Origin: Kosakonia sacchari
Lineage (GTDB): Bacteria > Pseudomonadota > Gammaproteobacteria > Enterobacterales > Enterobacteriaceae
Direction of reading: 5' to 3'
Assembly (NCBI GenBank): GCA_900109485.1
Contig: FOAY01000023.1
Span: 1 to 45,842 of the forward strand
Length of the DNA: 45,842 nt
The translations under genes and the position numbers were made by a program. The notes below the pieces were generated by a model. That model searched no databases. It saw only the letters and a list, made by a program, of their open reading frames with translations, and had not been told where the DNA came from. Of the stretch, positions 1 through 13,065 are shown one piece after another. Numbering within the stretch: the first letter of the stretch is position 1; each line of letters opens with the position of its first letter.

Positions 1-349
1 CAGTGGCGGGCGCGGTACTGGATATCATCAATACGCCGGAAACCCTGGCCGGTGTCAAACAGCGCCACCAGTGGTTTGTTGAGCAACTGACGGCGTTCAA
101 CGATCGCCATCCTCTGTTCAGTGACATTCGCGGTCTGGGGCTGCTGATTGGCTGCCAACTGGTGGTGGAACATGCCGGAAAAGCGAAACAGATTTCGCAA
201 CTGGCGGCAGCGGAAGGGGTGATGGTGCTGATTGCCGGTGGCAACGTGATGCGCTTTGCTCCGGCGCTGAATATCAGTGAAGAAGAGGTGCGCACCGGGC
301 TTGCGCGCTTTACCCGCGCCTGTGAAAAATTCCTTGCGGAGAACGTATC

Positions 350-353
<4 letters not shown>
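1..353 (+). CDS. astC: Succinylornithine transaminase AstC, C-terminal part (partial at window start)
   Basis: The last 117 codons of a PLP-dependent class III aminotransferase; the 5' part lies outside the window. AstC transfers the amino group of N2-succinylornithine to 2-oxoglutarate, the third step of arginine succinyltransferase catabolism. The visible part is the small C-terminal domain, including the [11 protein letters not shown] stretch and the [13 protein letters not shown] segment typical of acetylornithine/succinylornithine aminotransferases. The PLP lysine is not in view. The stop overlaps the astA start (ATGA), which marks translational coupling in the ast operon. ArgD is the main alternative for this family, but the ast context settles it. 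Confidence 0.93.
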
Positions 354-4181
<3,828 letters not shown>

Positions 4182-4192
4182 CCGGAGGTTGT

Positions 4193-5158
4193 ATGGATAA
4201 CTTTCTTGCCACCACGTTATCGGGTGACATCCCGCGTAAAATGTCGGGGGAGTCGGGCGGTATTCACTGGTTGTGGCACGAGCAAGGGATCCTTGAACTG
4301 GTGCCGCCGCACCCTACCGGGCGCTCGCTGGTGCTCTCCTGCGCCATTCACGGCAATGAAACCGCGCCGGTGGAGATGCTGGACATTCTGCTGAAAAATC
4401 TGTTTTCCGGTACGCAACCGCTTAGCTGGCGATTGTTGGTCATCCTTGGCAACCCGCAGGCGCTGAGGGAAGGAAAGCGTTTCCTGCATAGCGATTTGAA
4501 CCGCATGTTTGGTGGACGCTGGCAGCAACTCCCGCCCAGCGATGAAACGGTGCGTGCCGCGCAGCTTGAACGCGCGGTCACCCACTTTTTTGCCGGTGGC
4601 GATGAGGAGCGCTGGCACCTCGATCTGCATACGGCGATTCGCGGATCGCATCATGTGCGTTTCGGCGTGCTGCCGCAGCGCGCGCAGCCGTGGGATGAGC
4701 TGTTTCTGGAGTGGCTGGGCTCGGCAGGGCTGGAAGCGCTGGTGTTCCATCAGGCGCCGGGCGGCACGTTTACCCACTTCACGTGCGCGCAATTTGAGGC
4801 GCTGGCCTGTACGCTGGAGCTGGGCAAAGCGCTGCCGTTTGGCGAGAACGATCTCAGCCAGTTTCAGCGTACCGCCTGGGCGCTGGCGGCGTTGCTGGCC
4901 GGTGAACCCGCGCCGGACACGCAGAGCGCGCCGGTGCGTTACCGGGTTGTGCAGCAACTGACGCGACACAGCGAGGCGTTCAAACTGTATATGTCAGCGG
5001 AAACGCTAAATTTTACGCCTTTCAGCGCCGGGACGCTGCTGGCGGAAGATCGCGGTGAACGCTACGTAGTGCAGCGTGATGAAGAGTATGTGCTATTTCC
5101 GAATCCTGGTGTCGCTGTGGGTTTGCGCGCCGGGTTAATGCTAGAAAAAATAAACTAA
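4193..5158 (+). CDS. astE: Succinylglutamate desuccinylase AstE
   Basis: Zinc carboxypeptidase-like (M14/AstE-AspA family) enzyme that releases glutamate and succinate from N-succinylglutamate, the last step of the pathway. The zinc ligands His53 and Glu56 are seen in [13 protein letters not shown], and His146 in LDLHTAI. It has 321 residues, the usual length. The ATG at 4193 is preceded by a GGAGG ribosome-binding site. It is the last gene of the operon and a hairpin terminator follows directly. Confidence 0.96.
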   Translation: MDNFLATTLSGDIPRKMSGESGGIHWLWHEQGILELVPPHPTGRSLVLSCAIHGNETAPVEMLDILLKNLFSGTQPLSWRLLVILGNPQALREGKRFLHSDLNRMFGGRWQQLPPSDETVRAAQLERAVTHFFAGGDEERWHLDLHTAIRGSHHVRFGVLPQRAQPWDELFLEWLGSAGLEALVFHQAPGGTFTHFTCAQFEALACTLELGKALPFGENDLSQFQRTAWALAALLAGEPAPDTQSAPVRYRVVQQLTRHSEAFKLYMSAETLNFTPFSAGTLLAEDRGERYVVQRDEEYVLFPNPGVAVGLRAGLMLEKIN

Positions 5159-5164
5159 TACCTC

Positions 5165-5191
5165 AGCCCTGTTACCACAGGGCTTATTTTT
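5165..5191 (+). terminator. Rho-independent terminator of the ast operon
   Basis: Perfect 8-bp stem AGCCCTGT/ACAGGGCT with a 4-base loop, followed by TATTTTTT, 6 bases after the astE stop. Confidence 0.9.
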
Positions 5192-5472
5192 TAGTGCCTT
5201 TAAAAATAAATTACGGAAAAATCCTGGTTAATGGGTTTATTATTAATTAGCGTTACCTTATACTCTTAATAATTCCTTATTAATCAATGTATTGGTTATT
5301 TAGTTTTCAACTCTCCACTGTTTATCCTTATTTCCCTCACATTTGACGTAAAAAGAGTATTTACACTTTCATTGTTTTACTGTCGCTCTGATTAATTGAC
5401 GATAAAGACGGTAAAGTAAATAGCGTCAACACGGCAATCGCCGTAAGTAAAACCGAAGTAAGGAATAATATT
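5192..5472. other. AT-rich intergenic region upstream of spy
   Basis: About 280 bases without a credible ORF. It is clearly richer in A and T than its neighbours and must hold the spy promoter. The only specific motif I can support is the CpxR-like direct repeat listed separately. An AAGGA ribosome-binding site sits at 5460-5464. Confidence 0.6.
5401..5415 (+). promoter_or_regulatory. Candidate CpxR binding site upstream of spy
   Basis: GATAA-N5-GTAAA resembles the CpxR consensus GTAAA-N5-GTAAA with one mismatch, 58 bases upstream of the spy start. spy is a known Cpx and Bae envelope-stress target in E. coli; the site assignment here is inference. Confidence 0.4.
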
Positions 5473-5952
5473 ATGCGTAAATTGACTGCCCTGTTTGTTG
5501 CCTCTACCCTGGCTTTTGGCGCTGCTGGCCTGGCGCACGCCGACGATACAACGGCTGCACCTGCGGACGGCAAACCGATGATGCACCACAAGGGTAAAGG
5601 TCCGCACGATATGATGTTCAGAGACCTGAATCTGACCGATGCACAGAAACAGCAGGTCCGCGAAATTATGAAAAGCCAGCGCGATGAGATGAAACGTCCG
5701 CCGGTTGAAGAGATGCGTGCAATGCATGACATCATTACCAGCGACAGCTTCGACAAAGCGAAAGCGGAAGCACAGATCGCGAAAATGGAAGAACAGCATA
5801 AAGCTGGCATGCTGAGACACATGGAAACGCAGAACAAAATTTACAACATCCTGACGCCGGAACAGAAAAAGCAATTCAATGCGAATTTTGAGAAGCGTCT
5901 GACAGAACGTCCGGCACCGGAAGGTAAAATGCCTCCTGCACCTGCTGAATAA
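5473..5952 (+). CDS. spy: Periplasmic ATP-independent chaperone Spy
   Basis: A 159-residue protein with a Sec signal peptide, likely cut after AHA near residue 23, and a helical LTxxQ-type mature part (LTDAQKQQVREIMK and LTPEQKKQFN). Spy forms a cradle-shaped dimer that holds unfolding proteins in the periplasm during envelope stress. In E. coli it is induced by CpxAR and BaeSR. The Met- and charge-rich mature sequence and the length fit Spy better than its paralogue CpxP. It is transcribed alone, between a terminator upstream and one downstream. Confidence 0.95.
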   Translation: MRKLTALFVASTLAFGAAGLAHADDTTAAPADGKPMMHHKGKGPHDMMFRDLNLTDAQKQQVREIMKSQRDEMKRPPVEEMRAMHDIITSDSFDKAKAEAQIAKMEEQHKAGMLRHMETQNKIYNILTPEQKKQFNANFEKRLTERPAPEGKMPPAPAE

Positions 5953-5970
5953 TTCAGCACCCCTATCAAG

Positions 5971-6030
5971 ACCGCCGGTTTTGCCTATTGCATGCAGTAC
6001 GTGATGGGCAGAATCGGCGGTTTTTCTTTT
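5971..6030 (+). terminator. Terminator downstream of spy
   Basis: ACCGCCG (5971-5977) pairs with CGGCGGT (6015-6021) and is followed by a T-rich tract. The 37-base interval has little further pairing, so the hairpin has a long loop. Confidence 0.65.
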
Positions 6031-6141
6031 CTTCCCTCTTGCCTGCCGCCCGTGGCGCGGTATTCTCGTGAAGCCCCTCTTCTCGGGTGAGTTACTTATC
6101 TGAAATTTATATTTTTTTACATGTCTGGTTACGCTGTGGCC

Positions 6142-6169
6142 TAAGGCAAATTGTTGCTGCTGCCGATAA
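6142..6169 (+). promoter_or_regulatory. Sigma28 (FliA)-like promoter motif upstream of ves
   Basis: An exact GCCGATAA -10 octamer at 6162-6169, with TAAG 16 bases upstream where TAAA at about 15 is expected. It is weak on the -35 side. ves is not a known flagellar-regulon gene, so this may be a relic or chance. It matters because another FliA-like site occurs in the window, before the orphan flagellin. Confidence 0.3.
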
Positions 6170-6251
6170 TCCGACAATGACAATAAACAATAACAAGCTG
6201 CCTGTTGAAGCAGCGGCGCGGATCGCATGACCGCGCCCTTCAGGAGTAATG

Positions 6252-6809
6252 ATGGAATTCTTTGATATTCGCAAGATGCCGGTGAATCTCTGGCGTAATG
6301 GTGCGGGCGAAACCCGGGAGATTTGCTGTTTTCCGCCTGCCACCCGCGATTTTAACTGGCGCGCCAGTATTGCTTCACTGGCAAGTAACGGTGAGTTTCC
6401 GCAGTTCCCCGGTGTCGACCGTGTGATAACCCTGCTGGAAGGTGGTGAAGTGACGCTGGACGGCGGCAGTGTTTTCCGCCATACCCTGAAACACCATCAG
6501 CCCTTTACCTTTTCCGGTGAACAATCGGTGAAAGTGGAACTGTCGGAAGGGAAAATGTCGATGAATTTCAATATCCTGACGCGCCGCGACCGTTGTCAGG
6601 CAAAAGTACGCATTGCCGATCGCACGTTTACCACCTTCGGGGTGCGCGGCGGCGTGGTGTTTATTCTTAGCGGCGCGTGGCAACTGGGGGATAAACTGTT
6701 AACCGCCGATCAGGGCGCGTGTTGGCAGGAAGGGCGGCACACGCTGCGGCTGTTGAAGCCAGAAGGGCAGTTGCTGTTCAGTGAAATCAACTGGCTGCCC
6801 GGGCATTAA
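6252..6809 (+). CDS. ves: Ves/HutD family cupin protein
   Basis: A 185-residue cytoplasmic protein of the HutD/Ves cupin-like family, described in E. coli as an environmental-stress or cold-induced protein of unknown biochemical role. Full-length similarity includes [16 protein letters not shown] and [13 protein letters not shown]. Two in-frame ATGs are adjacent; the second (6252) matches the E. coli N-terminus MEYFD and lies better spaced from AGGAG at 6242-6246. The 3' end overlaps the converging cho gene by 4 bases, leaving no room for a terminator between them. Confidence 0.92.
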   Translation: MEFFDIRKMPVNLWRNGAGETREICCFPPATRDFNWRASIASLASNGEFPQFPGVDRVITLLEGGEVTLDGGSVFRHTLKHHQPFTFSGEQSVKVELSEGKMSMNFNILTRRDRCQAKVRIADRTFTTFGVRGGVVFILSGAWQLGDKLLTADQGACWQEGRHTLRLLKPEGQLLFSEINWLPGH

Positions 6810-7669
6810 TTCAGGTTGATGATTTCATGCAAGCCGCTGAGCAGCGGCTTGCAGAGTATTTTGTAACCATCATGGTCGAACCCGGCTGGCGTACGCAGCA
6901 GCGCGGTGGCCTCGCTCAGGGTGTTAACCGAACCCAGCCACAACCAGTTGTGAATGATGTGGTATTGCGTCATCGCGCCGAAACTCTCTTTCAATCCGAC
7001 CGGCCCTTGCCAGGGCCAGCACACCAGCTTCATGCGCGCCATCGCCGCCGCGAAACGCGCATCGTGCGCTTCGCGCGGTTCTCTGCCGCAGCATGCGCCG
7101 GCGCAGCGTTGCAGCGCTGAACGAAAGCAGGGACGACCGCGCGTGACCGACTCCAGCCCCAGCAGACCGTAGCAGAGTTTTTCGTCATCGGCGATGGATT
7201 GCAGCGCCTGTAACGCGGCGCGGCGGTTAGCGAACAGCCCGTGGAGCTCCGGCGTGGCGGAAAAATCCACCTCGCGTGCATAGACTACCTGCGGTTTCTC
7301 GCCGCCCAGCAGTAGGGAGCAGAGCTGGCGATTGCGGCGCAGACGCTTATTAAACAGCGGCTGCTGTTCTTTGATCAGCCGGGCTTCCAGCAGCAACGCG
7401 CCCAGCTCTCCGGCAGTGCAGACCCAGCTGATGCGCCGGGACTGGCGCAGCATCGAGGCTTCATCCGGGGTGCGCATATGCGACAACACCCGGCTGCGAA
7501 TATTGACGCTTTTGCCGATATACAGCGGCATTGCCTCGCTTTCGCCATGAAAAATATAGACGCCGGGGTGCTTTGGCATGGCCTCCAGCCACTGGCGCAA
7601 ATGTTCGGGGTATTCATAAATTGCCGCTGCGTCAAATTCGAGACGCGGGGCGGGTTGACGCCTTGCCAC
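6806..7669 (-). CDS. cho: UvrC-like endonuclease Cho
   Basis: A 287-residue GIY-YIG endonuclease, homologous to the N-terminal half of UvrC. In E. coli Cho makes the 3' incision in UvrAB-dependent nucleotide excision repair at bulky lesions and replaces UvrC there. The catalytic signature spans GVY (36-38) and YIG (50-52), followed by NIRSRV. A Cys cluster, CAGACCG, lies near the C-terminal part of the nuclease region. A strong LexA box sits just upstream of the start, which agrees with SOS control. Confidence 0.96.
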   Translation of the reverse strand: MARRQPAPRLEFDAAAIYEYPEHLRQWLEAMPKHPGVYIFHGESEAMPLYIGKSVNIRSRVLSHMRTPDEASMLRQSRRISWVCTAGELGALLLEARLIKEQQPLFNKRLRRNRQLCSLLLGGEKPQVVYAREVDFSATPELHGLFANRRAALQALQSIADDEKLCYGLLGLESVTRGRPCFRSALQRCAGACCGREPREAHDARFAAAMARMKLVCWPWQGPVGLKESFGAMTQYHIIHNWLWLGSVNTLSEATALLRTPAGFDHDGYKILCKPLLSGLHEIINLN

Positions 7670-7683
7670 GCAGAAACTCCTGA

Positions 7684-7703
7684 TGCTGTTTATCCATCCA
7701 GTA
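7684..7703 (-). promoter_or_regulatory. LexA box (SOS operator) of cho
   Basis: The + strand reads TGCTGT...CCAGTA, 15 of 20 positions matching TACTGT(AT)8ACAGTA, 15 bases upstream of the cho start. cho is a LexA-repressed gene in E. coli. Confidence 0.8.
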
Positions 7704-7802
7704 TAGCAACTAACGGCAGGCTAAAAAAGTGGCAAACAGGTGATGATGTGGGCAGGTCGCGACAACTTCAGAGCGCGGGGGATGAACGCAGAAGGTGAGA
7801 CG

Positions 7803-7833
7803 CTTATCAGGCCCGACGGGCAGGCCTGATAAG
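7803..7833. repeat. REP-like palindrome downstream of nadE
   Basis: A perfect 11-bp inverted repeat, CTTATCAGGCC/GGCCTGATAAG, around a 9-base loop, 20 bases past the nadE stop. The TTATCAGGCC core is typical of enterobacterial REP/BIME elements. There is no T-tract, so transcript stabilisation is more likely than termination. Confidence 0.7.
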
Positions 7834-7853
7834 ATCATGATGTATTTCAGGAA

Positions 7854-8681
7854 TTATTTTTTCCAGAAGTCATCGAAAACGGTAATCGGCGGGCGGCGTT
7901 TGTGTTCGGTTTTCAGATACCAGCCTTCGATGATTTTGGCGATACCGGCATCCAGCGTTTTGCCTTCCAGATAATCATCGATATTTTCGTAGGTGACACC
8001 CAGCGCAGCTTCATCAGGCAGCGACGGGCGATCGTCTTCCAGATCCGCCGTTGGCGCTTTCTTATAAAGATGTTCCGGGCAGCCCAGATACGCCAGCAGT
8101 TGTTTCCCCTGACGTTTATTCAGACGGAAAATCGGGTTGATGTCGGTGCCGCCATCGCCATATTTGGTGAAGAAGCCAGTTACCGCTTCAGCGGCGTGAT
8201 CGGTGCCGACCACCACGCCTTTGGTCATGCCTGCGATGCTGTACTGCGCTTTCATACGTTCACGGGCTTTCTCATTGCCGCGAACAAAATCGCTCAGCTC
8301 GATGCCGGCATCGCGCAGCGCCTGTTCGCTCGCCAGCACTGCGCCTTTGATGTTCACGGTCAATACGCGATCCGGCTGGATAAAGCCGATGGCATCCTGG
8401 CAATCTTGCTCGTCTGCCTGCGCGCCGTAAGGCAGACGTACCGCGATGAACTGATACGCTTCATCGCCGGTTTCCGCGCGCAGTTCGCTGATAGCCAACT
8501 GGCCGATTTTGCCGGTCAGCGTGGAATCCTGGCCGCCGCTGATGCCGAGCACCAGCGATTTAATAAAGGGAAACGTCTTCAGATAGGTTTTCAGAAAATC
8601 CACGCTGCGGCGAACTTCTTCTTCGGCGTTGATGCTCGGCTTCACGCCCAGCGCCTGAATAATCTCTTGTTGCAGAGTCAT
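7854..8681 (-). CDS. nadE: NH3-dependent NAD+ synthetase NadE
   Basis: A 275-residue enzyme that amidates nicotinic acid adenine dinucleotide to NAD+ using ATP and ammonia, the last step of NAD biosynthesis. The ATP pyrophosphatase P-loop SGGQDS is at residues 48-53. The bacterial homodimeric form is recognised by its length and the lack of a glutaminase domain, so ammonia is the direct nitrogen source. It stands alone between cho and the divergent osmE. Confidence 0.97.
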   Translation of the reverse strand: MTLQQEIIQALGVKPSINAEEEVRRSVDFLKTYLKTFPFIKSLVLGISGGQDSTLTGKIGQLAISELRAETGDEAYQFIAVRLPYGAQADEQDCQDAIGFIQPDRVLTVNIKGAVLASEQALRDAGIELSDFVRGNEKARERMKAQYSIAGMTKGVVVGTDHAAEAVTGFFTKYGDGGTDINPIFRLNKRQGKQLLAYLGCPEHLYKKAPTADLEDDRPSLPDEAALGVTYENIDDYLEGKTLDAGIAKIIEGWYLKTEHKRRPPITVFDDFWKK

Positions 8682-8934
8682 TTATCCCTCCGTTATGTAA
8701 TCCTGCCTGGCAGGTTGCAAATAGTTAATAGAGTCAAATTAACCCTTTGGCGGTAAAACGACAAGGATCACAGATTTGAGTGGCGCAATTTGCTGCGTTT
8801 TAGCAGCTTATGTCACTTTCATTAGATTTTTCCGAAAGATATGCCATTGGCAACCCATAGTTGAAAAATGCACTTTTATATTCCAGGCTTAGATAACACG
8901 CTGATACACAAGCGGATACTAAAGAGGATGGAAT

Positions 8935-9273
8935 ATGAATAAAAACATCGCAGGAATTCTGGGTGCCGCCGCTGTACTGACCATGCTGGCAGGGTGTACT
9001 GCCTACGATCGCGCCAAAGATCAGGTCAGTCAGCCGGTTGTAAAAGATGTGAAAAAAGGCATGAGCCGCCAGCAGGTGATGCAGGTTGCAGGTCGTCCTT
9101 CTTCTGAAGTCACCATGATTCACGCGCGCGGTACCTGCCAGACCTACATTCTGGGTCAACGTAACGGTAAAACCGAAACCTACTTTGTGGCACTTGATGA
9201 AACTGGCCACGTAATGAATTCCGGTTATCAAACGTGCGCCGAGTACGATACCGACCCGCAGACTAAGCAGTAA
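8935..9273 (+). CDS. osmE: Osmotically inducible lipoprotein OsmE
   Basis: A 112-residue lipoprotein with a short signal peptide and lipobox LAGC (Cys21), followed by an SmpA/OmlA-like domain with the characteristic [15 protein letters not shown] stretch. In E. coli osmE is induced by high osmolarity and in stationary phase; its molecular job is unknown. An AGAGGA ribosome-binding site precedes the ATG. It converges on katE across a shared terminator. In E. coli the chb operon lies between the two genes and is absent here. Confidence 0.95.
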   Translation: MNKNIAGILGAAAVLTMLAGCTAYDRAKDQVSQPVVKDVKKGMSRQQVMQVAGRPSSEVTMIHARGTCQTYILGQRNGKTETYFVALDETGHVMNSGYQTCAEYDTDPQTKQ

Positions 9274-9300
9274 TTTATTTTTGCCTGAGCATTAAAAAGA

Positions 9301-9325
9301 ACCGGCCTGATGGCCGGTTTTTTTA
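9301..9325. terminator. Bidirectional terminator between osmE and katE
   Basis: ACCGGCC-TGAT-GGCCGGT, a perfect 7-bp stem with a T-tract on the + side and an A-rich flank on the other side. It serves both converging genes. Confidence 0.9.
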
Positions 9326-9327
9326 TC

Positions 9328-11580
9328 TTACGCCGGTATGCTGTCAATCTTGCCGATTCGCGACCACACCCGGTGCGCGGCAAGGTGGGTGAGGAAATCA
9401 TCCACCAGCAACGATGAGGCCGAGTCCGCTTCCACAATACCGTCTTCCCCCTGCGCATCGACGCCCAGCAGCGCTTTGAACTGACGCGCATCGCCCAGCA
9501 GCGCAATGGTTTTCAGGTGCTTATACGCCTCCAGCAGGTAGTATTTCGCATCCCCATTTTGTAAAAGTTCGCTCACGTCGCCGCCGGGGACGATCACACC
9601 GTCCACTGTCAGCGAGGGCGATCCGGCAAACGTTGCCGCCACCGGCAGGCTGGAGCCGTCATCAGCGGTCACTTCACCCATGCGGGCATACAGTAATTTG
9701 CTGTGCACGCCTTTTGCCTGAAGCCCTTGCAGCACGTTCAGTACATCGGTAGCGCTGACGTTATCATGCAGCAGGACAGCCACTACCCGGCCTTTGACGC
9801 TGCCGTCCGGAACCGCATACAGGCTCAGCGCTGGATCTTTTTTCAGGCCGTTAACGTCCGGCGGCGGAGCGATATTGCGCTGTTCATCGCTGAGCGTAAT
9901 CCCGAGATTTTCGGCAACGCCCTGCGCCAGATGAACGTCGATATGCGCCAGTTGATCTACAACACGTTCACGAATGTAGGCGCGCGCCACTTTGCTGAGC
10001 TCAAAGCTGAACGCATCGATGATATGGCGCTGCTCAAAAGGCGTCTGGCTAAGCCAGAAAAGTCGCGGATGGGCGTAATATTCGGCAAAAGAGGCGCTGC
10101 GCTCGCGGATTTTATGGCCCTCAACGCGCTCCTGATACGTTTCAAACCCGCCGCGTTTCGGGCCCGGCGGCGTTTCTCGCGGCCAGTTATCGTTGATCGA
10201 GTTCGGTTCATAGTTGGCCGGATTAGTATCAATATCCATGCGGTGCATGCCGTCACGCTGGAAATTGTGATACGGGCAGGTAGGGCGATTAATCGGGATT
10301 TCATGGAAGTTTGGCCCGCCGAGACGGCTGATTTGTGTATCGGTGTAGGAGAACAGACGCCCCTGCAAGAGTGGGTCGTTGGTGAAATCCAGCCCCGGAA
10401 CAATATGCCCCGGATGAAACGCGGCCTGCTCGTTTTCGGTGAAGAAATTATCCGGGTTCCGGTTGAGCACCATCTTGCCCACGCGTTGCACCGGCACCAG
10501 TTCTTCCGGGATCAGTTTGGTCGGATCCAGCAGGTCGAAATCAAATTTGAACTCATCTTCTTCAGGGATCAGTTGCAGCCCCAGTTCATATTCCGGGTAG
10601 TCGCCCGCTTCAATGGCTTCCCACAACTCGCGGCGATGGAAGTCTGGATCGCGCCCGGTCAGTTTTTGCGCCTCATCCCACACCAGCGACGCCTTGCCCG
10701 CCAGGGGTTTCCAGTGGAAGCGCACAAAGGTCGCTTTTCCTTCGGCGTTAATCAGCCGGAAGGTATGAATGCCGAACCCTTCCATGGTGCGATAGCTGCG
10801 CGGAATGCCGCGATCCGACATCGCCCACATCACGTTGTGCAGCGTTTCCGGTTGCAAAGAGACGTAATCCCAGAAGGTGTCATGGGCGCTTTGCCCCTGC
10901 GGGATTGCCCAGTGCGGTTCCGGTTTCACGGCATGAACAAAATCCGGGAATTTATGCGCATCCTGAATAAAAAAGATCGGCGTGTTGTTGCCCACCAGAT
11001 CAAAAATGCCCTCTTCGGTATAAAACTTGGTGGCAAAACCACGGATATCACGCACGGTGTCTGCCGAACCGGCACCGCCTTGCACCGTGGAGAAGCGGAC
11101 AAAAACCGGCGTGATTTTCTCCGGATCGGAGAGAAAATCGGCTTTAGTAATATCGCTCAGGCTGCGATAGGGCTGAAAATAGCCATGCGCCGCTGAACCT
11201 CGCGCGTGCACGATACGTTCCGGAATGCGCTCATGGTCAAAGTGGGTAATTTTCTCCCGCAGAATGAAATCTTCCAGCAGTGTGGGGCCACGGGTGCCGG
11301 CGCGCAGGGAGTTTTGATCGTCGGCGATGCGCACCCCTTGATTGGTGGTAAGTGGAAAATTCTCACTGCCCTTACGGAAGGGCTCAAGCGCGTTCAGTTT
11401 GTCGTTGGACGTATCTGGCGCTTTCAGGCTACCCGGCGCGGTTGGCTGTTCGCCTGGCGCAGTAGGCTTCGGGGAAGGGCGGTGAGAATTGTCTTCTGGC
11501 GCGAGGGAATCCAGCCCGGGGCGGGATTCGTTGGCATCATGTACCGGGGCATGTTGGGGGTCTTTTTTCTGTTGTGACAT
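9328..11580 (-). CDS. katE: Catalase HPII KatE
   Basis: A 750-residue large-subunit clade 2 monofunctional catalase that dismutates hydrogen peroxide in stationary phase. The active-site residues fall at E. coli positions minus three: distal His125 (RIVHARGSA), Asn198 (LVGNNTP) and proximal Tyr412 (LFSYTDTQ). His389, the partner of the unusual His-Tyr cross-link in HPII, is also present. A flexible Pro-rich N-terminus precedes the core, and a flavodoxin/DJ-1-like domain forms the last 150 or so residues. It is monocistronic, with a sigmaS-like -10 upstream. Confidence 0.98.
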   Translation of the reverse strand: MSQQKKDPQHAPVHDANESRPGLDSLAPEDNSHRPSPKPTAPGEQPTAPGSLKAPDTSNDKLNALEPFRKGSENFPLTTNQGVRIADDQNSLRAGTRGPTLLEDFILREKITHFDHERIPERIVHARGSAAHGYFQPYRSLSDITKADFLSDPEKITPVFVRFSTVQGGAGSADTVRDIRGFATKFYTEEGIFDLVGNNTPIFFIQDAHKFPDFVHAVKPEPHWAIPQGQSAHDTFWDYVSLQPETLHNVMWAMSDRGIPRSYRTMEGFGIHTFRLINAEGKATFVRFHWKPLAGKASLVWDEAQKLTGRDPDFHRRELWEAIEAGDYPEYELGLQLIPEEDEFKFDFDLLDPTKLIPEELVPVQRVGKMVLNRNPDNFFTENEQAAFHPGHIVPGLDFTNDPLLQGRLFSYTDTQISRLGGPNFHEIPINRPTCPYHNFQRDGMHRMDIDTNPANYEPNSINDNWPRETPPGPKRGGFETYQERVEGHKIRERSASFAEYYAHPRLFWLSQTPFEQRHIIDAFSFELSKVARAYIRERVVDQLAHIDVHLAQGVAENLGITLSDEQRNIAPPPDVNGLKKDPALSLYAVPDGSVKGRVVAVLLHDNVSATDVLNVLQGLQAKGVHSKLLYARMGEVTADDGSSLPVAATFAGSPSLTVDGVIVPGGDVSELLQNGDAKYYLLEAYKHLKTIALLGDARQFKALLGVDAQGEDGIVEADSASSLLVDDFLTHLAAHRVWSRIGKIDSIPA

Positions 11581-11638
11581 TGAACTCGTCTCCTGTTTTC
11601 ATTACTGAAAAATGGTCGTTGTTATGGCAAAACCCCTC

Positions 11639-11647
11639 TAACTATAG
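11639..11647 (-). promoter_or_regulatory. Candidate sigmaS-type -10 element of katE
   Basis: On the minus strand CTATAGTTA resembles the extended RpoS -10 (CTATACTTA), about 60 bases upstream of the katE start. katE is a classical RpoS gene. No -35 was assigned. Confidence 0.45.
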
Positions 11648-11797
11648 AACATTGTCCTGCGGCTGCCCGCCAGCCCGGCAGATAGCGGTTCGATGAAAAA
11701 GCTGAGAAAAGTGCGCCAGAGGCGACGGGCGGGGTAACAATCGGCTATGATAGGTCTTTCATGTCTGTAGATTTTGTCTTTAGTGAATGCATCGCTT

Positions 11798-12040
11798 ATG
11801 AAACCTCTTCGCCACCAAAACCGAGTCGTTGTTAGCTATGTTCCCCGGGTTGAACCCGCTCCGCCCGATCATGCCGAAAAAGTGGACGGGTTTCGCGATG
11901 TCTGGCTGCTGCGCGGTAAATATGTCGCTTTTGTGCTGATGGGTGAAAATTTTCACCATTCACCGGTTTTCAGCGTCCCGGAAGCGGCCCAGCGCTGGGC
12001 GGAACAGATGCGCCAGCAGGACGAACTCGAGGAAGAGTAA
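11798..12040 (+). CDS. cedA: Cell division activator CedA
   Basis: An 80-residue DNA- and RNA-polymerase-associated protein known in E. coli for rescuing division in the over-initiating dnaAcos mutant. The match is full-length, including the basic N-terminus MKPLRHQNR, the SYVPRVEPAPP stretch and the core FRDVWLLRGKYVAFVLMGE. The longer reading from 11774 uses a non-ATG start; the ATG at 11798 reproduces the E. coli start and length exactly. It is divergent from katE, as in E. coli. Confidence 0.94.
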   Translation: MKPLRHQNRVVVSYVPRVEPAPPDHAEKVDGFRDVWLLRGKYVAFVLMGENFHHSPVFSVPEAAQRWAEQMRQQDELEEE

Positions 12041-12048
12041 TTCTGGCG

Positions 12049-12966
12049 CTACGGCTGGCGGAGCGCGGTGACAAGATAATCAGCAAATGCCCTGACTCTG
12101 GCTGAAAGATGCCGATTTTGCGGGTAAAGAAGATAAAACGGACGCGAACGGCCAGCCATTTCCTGCATCACTTCTTCCAGCCGTCCTTCAGCCACAGCTT
12201 GTGCCGCCACAAAATGGTAGATCTGAAATAGTCCGCCGCCAGCCATCGCCCAGCCTACGCCCGCCAGCACATCTTCGTGGACCCTGCGCTGGCTGGTGAA
12301 ACTGAAATCCTGGTTTTCGCCCTGTTCGTTGCGGAAAATCCATGCCACCGGGCGGCCCGTGCTGGGTAAAATAAACTGGATTAAATCATGCTGGCGCAGG
12401 GCTTCCAGTGTCTGTGGGCGCGCACGGTTTGCCAGATACGCTGGCGATGCAAAGACACCGACGCTGGCATCCTCCAGCTTGCGCGCCACAACGCGGGAGT
12501 CTTTCGGTTCTCCCATCCGAATGGCCAGGTCGTAGCTGTCATCAATAAAATCTATATTGCGATTCGAAATGTTAAGTTCGACCTCGATATCCGGGTATGC
12601 CGCCATAAAAGCCGGTAGCAACGGTACGATGCGGTGATGCCCGTAAACCGTTCCGACGCTGACCCGCAGCACGCCTTGTGGGCGGCGCTGTTGTCCGGTT
12701 AGCGCACGTTCTGCTTCAGCAATCTGATCCAGCGCCTGCTGGCACTGAGCGCGGTACAATTCGCCATCGCTGGTCAATTTTACGCTGCGGGTTGTGCGAT
12801 TAAACAACCTGACGCCAAGCCGTGTTTCCAGCCGACCAATCGTCCGGCTAACCGAGGCTGGCGTGATCCCCAGCGCTTCTGCCGCCGCAGTGAAACTGCC
12901 GCTCTCTGCTGCCTTGCAGAAAAGCTCAATACTGCCCAGTTGTACCGACTCGAATGATCGTGACAT
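12049..12966 (-). CDS. LysR-family transcriptional regulator
   Basis: A 305-residue regulator with an N-terminal winged helix-turn-helix near residues 11-65 (FTAAAEALGITPASVSRTIGRLE) and a substrate-binding domain from about residue 95. The sequence is of the CrgA/DsvR-like LysR branch. It is transcribed divergently from the exported DJ-1/PfpI gene at 13066 across a 99-base gap, the usual arrangement for a LysR regulator and its target, so it probably controls that gene. I do not recognise it as an E. coli K-12 gene of this locus. The inducer is unknown. Confidence 0.85.
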   Translation of the reverse strand: MSRSFESVQLGSIELFCKAAESGSFTAAAEALGITPASVSRTIGRLETRLGVRLFNRTTRSVKLTSDGELYRAQCQQALDQIAEAERALTGQQRRPQGVLRVSVGTVYGHHRIVPLLPAFMAAYPDIEVELNISNRNIDFIDDSYDLAIRMGEPKDSRVVARKLEDASVGVFASPAYLANRARPQTLEALRQHDLIQFILPSTGRPVAWIFRNEQGENQDFSFTSQRRVHEDVLAGVGWAMAGGGLFQIYHFVAAQAVAEGRLEEVMQEMAGRSRPFYLLYPQNRHLSARVRAFADYLVTALRQP

Positions 12967-13065
12967 TTATTCTCTGATGTAATCAATAAAGTTCTTTCAG
13001 GTTAATTTATTTACAGGAAGTGAACCAGTACATTTCTCGCACTGTTAACCGATTGGGAACCAACA

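Noticed and set aside
5392-6228. 278-codon minus strand ORF covering spy
   Set aside because: Antisense of spy and its promoter region; no recognisable domain.
9703-11196. 497-codon + strand ORF
   Set aside because: It is the antisense shadow of katE, which is certain. Long opposite-frame ORFs are common in GC-rich genes with strong codon bias; no ribosome-binding site or family match.
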